Below are positions 4,875-5,097 of a DNA stretch of 5,097 nt, piece after piece (position 1 is the first letter of the stretch; each line of letters opens with the position of its first letter). The notes under the pieces were generated by a model. The model had not been told where the DNA came from. It made no database searches and saw only the letters and a list, made by a program, of their open reading frames with translations. Source of the stretch: Actinomycetota bacterium (GTDB lineage Bacteria > Actinomycetota > Coriobacteriia > Anaerosomatales > JAHIQC01). The stretch covers positions 1-5,097 of the forward strand of contig JAHIQC010000317.1 in the NCBI GenBank assembly GCA_018902765.1. The letters run 5' to 3'. Both the position numbers and the translations under genes were made by a program.

Positions 4875-4958
4875 GTCGAACGTGTTGCGCTTGAGCAGGC
4901 GCTCAGCGCTCTCATCACAATACCGCTCCTGGCGCTCTGCTCGAAGCGCCAGTTCGAT
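4875..4958 (-). other. attC site 5 (end of upstream partial cassette)
   Basis: R'' ATCGAAC (4958-4952) and R' GTTCGAC (4881-4875) bracket an 84-bp site. GCGCTT-C-GAGCAG pairs perfectly with CTGCTCAAGCGC, leaving one unpaired base (G4943 on +). The body is nearly identical to attC site 4. Crossover is predicted between 4880 and 4881. Confidence 0.93.
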
Positions 4959-4965
4959 GAGCGCG

Positions 4966-5097
4966 TCAACGTAGCAGGTCAGGGAACCAAAAACTCGACC
5001 GCTCATAGAGATGACTGGGTGTGTACGCAATCTTTAGGGGCATATCGGCCGCCGTAACCGGACCGATTCTATAGCGCACACGCATCGCGCCACCGGG
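4966..5097 (-). CDS. Unrecognised cassette gene, 3' end (partial)
   Basis: The minus strand is open from the right edge to TGA at 4968-4966, giving 43 residues ending YERSSFWFPDLLR. The stop lies 7 bases before attC R'', the normal position for a cassette gene's end. An internal ATG at 5085 could start a 39-aa peptide (MRVRYRIGPVTAADMPLKIA...), but it has no clear ribosome binding site, so a longer gene entering from outside the window is likelier. No family is recognised; there is no transmembrane segment or known motif in the visible part. Confidence 0.5.
   Translation of the reverse strand, partial: PGGAMRVRYRIGPVTAADMPLKIAYTPSHLYERSSFWFPDLLR

Larger units (their letters stand above)
3402..4880 (-). 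mobile_element. Gene cassette carrying serpin
   Basis: The 1479-bp unit begins TTCGAC at 4880 and ends with R'' GCCGAAC, whose complement GTTCGGC differs from the cassette start GTTCGAC at one base. The leader to the GTG start is 97 nt and has no convincing promoter, so transcription probably comes from upstream in the array. Confidence 0.85.
1..5097 (-). mobile_element. Integron gene-cassette array (internal segment, no integrase)
   Basis: Five similarly organised attC sites in one orientation separate single-gene or two-gene units whose coding sequences all lie on the minus strand. Predicted crossover points (between G and TT of GTTRRRY on the minus strand) fall at 56/57, 1026/1027, 2590/2591, 3401/3402 and 4880/4881, giving complete cassettes of 970, 1564, 811 and 1479 bp. 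Each cassette has the standard layout: short leader, gene, stop codon, then attC within a few tens of bases. Long arrays with TA cassettes are typical of sedentary chromosomal integrons. The integrase, attI and Pc promoter are absent and would lie beyond position 5097. Whether this array is chromosomal or mobile cannot be told from the window. Confidence 0.9.

Noticed and set aside
51..4958. attC-like repeats as a CRISPR array or transposon ends
   Set aside because: The repeats are 84-99 bp, imperfect, separated by whole genes rather than uniform spacers, and no cas or transposase gene is present.
4784..4969. N-terminal extension of the serpin frame up to ATG 4969
   Set aside because: The extension would translate all of attC site 5 and cross the cassette boundary. 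The signal peptide and ribosome binding site place the start at GTG 4783.

Overview
The window is a stretch of an integron gene-cassette array read on the minus strand. Five attC recombination sites (about 51-149, 1021-1105, 2585-2669, 3396-3483, 4875-4958) all point the same way and cut the sequence into four complete cassettes plus a partial cassette at each edge. Each attC ends, on the minus strand, in ACGTTRRRY-like sequence, begins in an AAC core, and folds into an imperfect hairpin with one unpaired base at the same place in the stem. On the window's + strand (the bottom strand, which integron integrases recombine) that base is a G, as in classical attC sites. No integrase gene, attI site or Pc promoter lies in the window. 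They would be expected beyond the right edge, upstream of the minus-strand genes.

Cassette cargo in transcription order, right to left: (i) the 3' end of an unrecognised gene (4966-5097); (ii) a serpin with a lipoprotein signal and an inhibitory-type hinge (3497-4783); (iii) a Gp49/HigB-like toxin with an XRE/HigA-like antitoxin (2969-3328 and 2679-2966), carrying its own apparent leaderless promoter and operator; (iv) a membrane-anchored HD-GYP protein, a probable cyclic-di-GMP phosphodiesterase, split into two frames at a 4-base ATGA overlap (1629-2411 and 1141-1632); (v) a class I SAM-dependent methyltransferase (173-997). At the far left there is a 47-bp remnant with one more attC-like core.

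The organism cannot be named. GC content looks high (estimated by eye), GTG starts occur, and the toxin promoter looks leaderless. These fit an environmental high-GC bacterium, possibly from an actinobacterial lineage, but this is weak inference. The genes do not form a pathway: a cassette array is a collection of independently acquired genes. The TA cassette probably stabilises the array. The serpin, HD-GYP protein and methyltransferase look like accessory adaptive cargo. The most unusual features are a surface-lipoprotein serpin as cassette cargo, a full membrane HD-GYP sensor as cargo with a precise frame break, and a mix of at least three attC types in adjacent cassettes.
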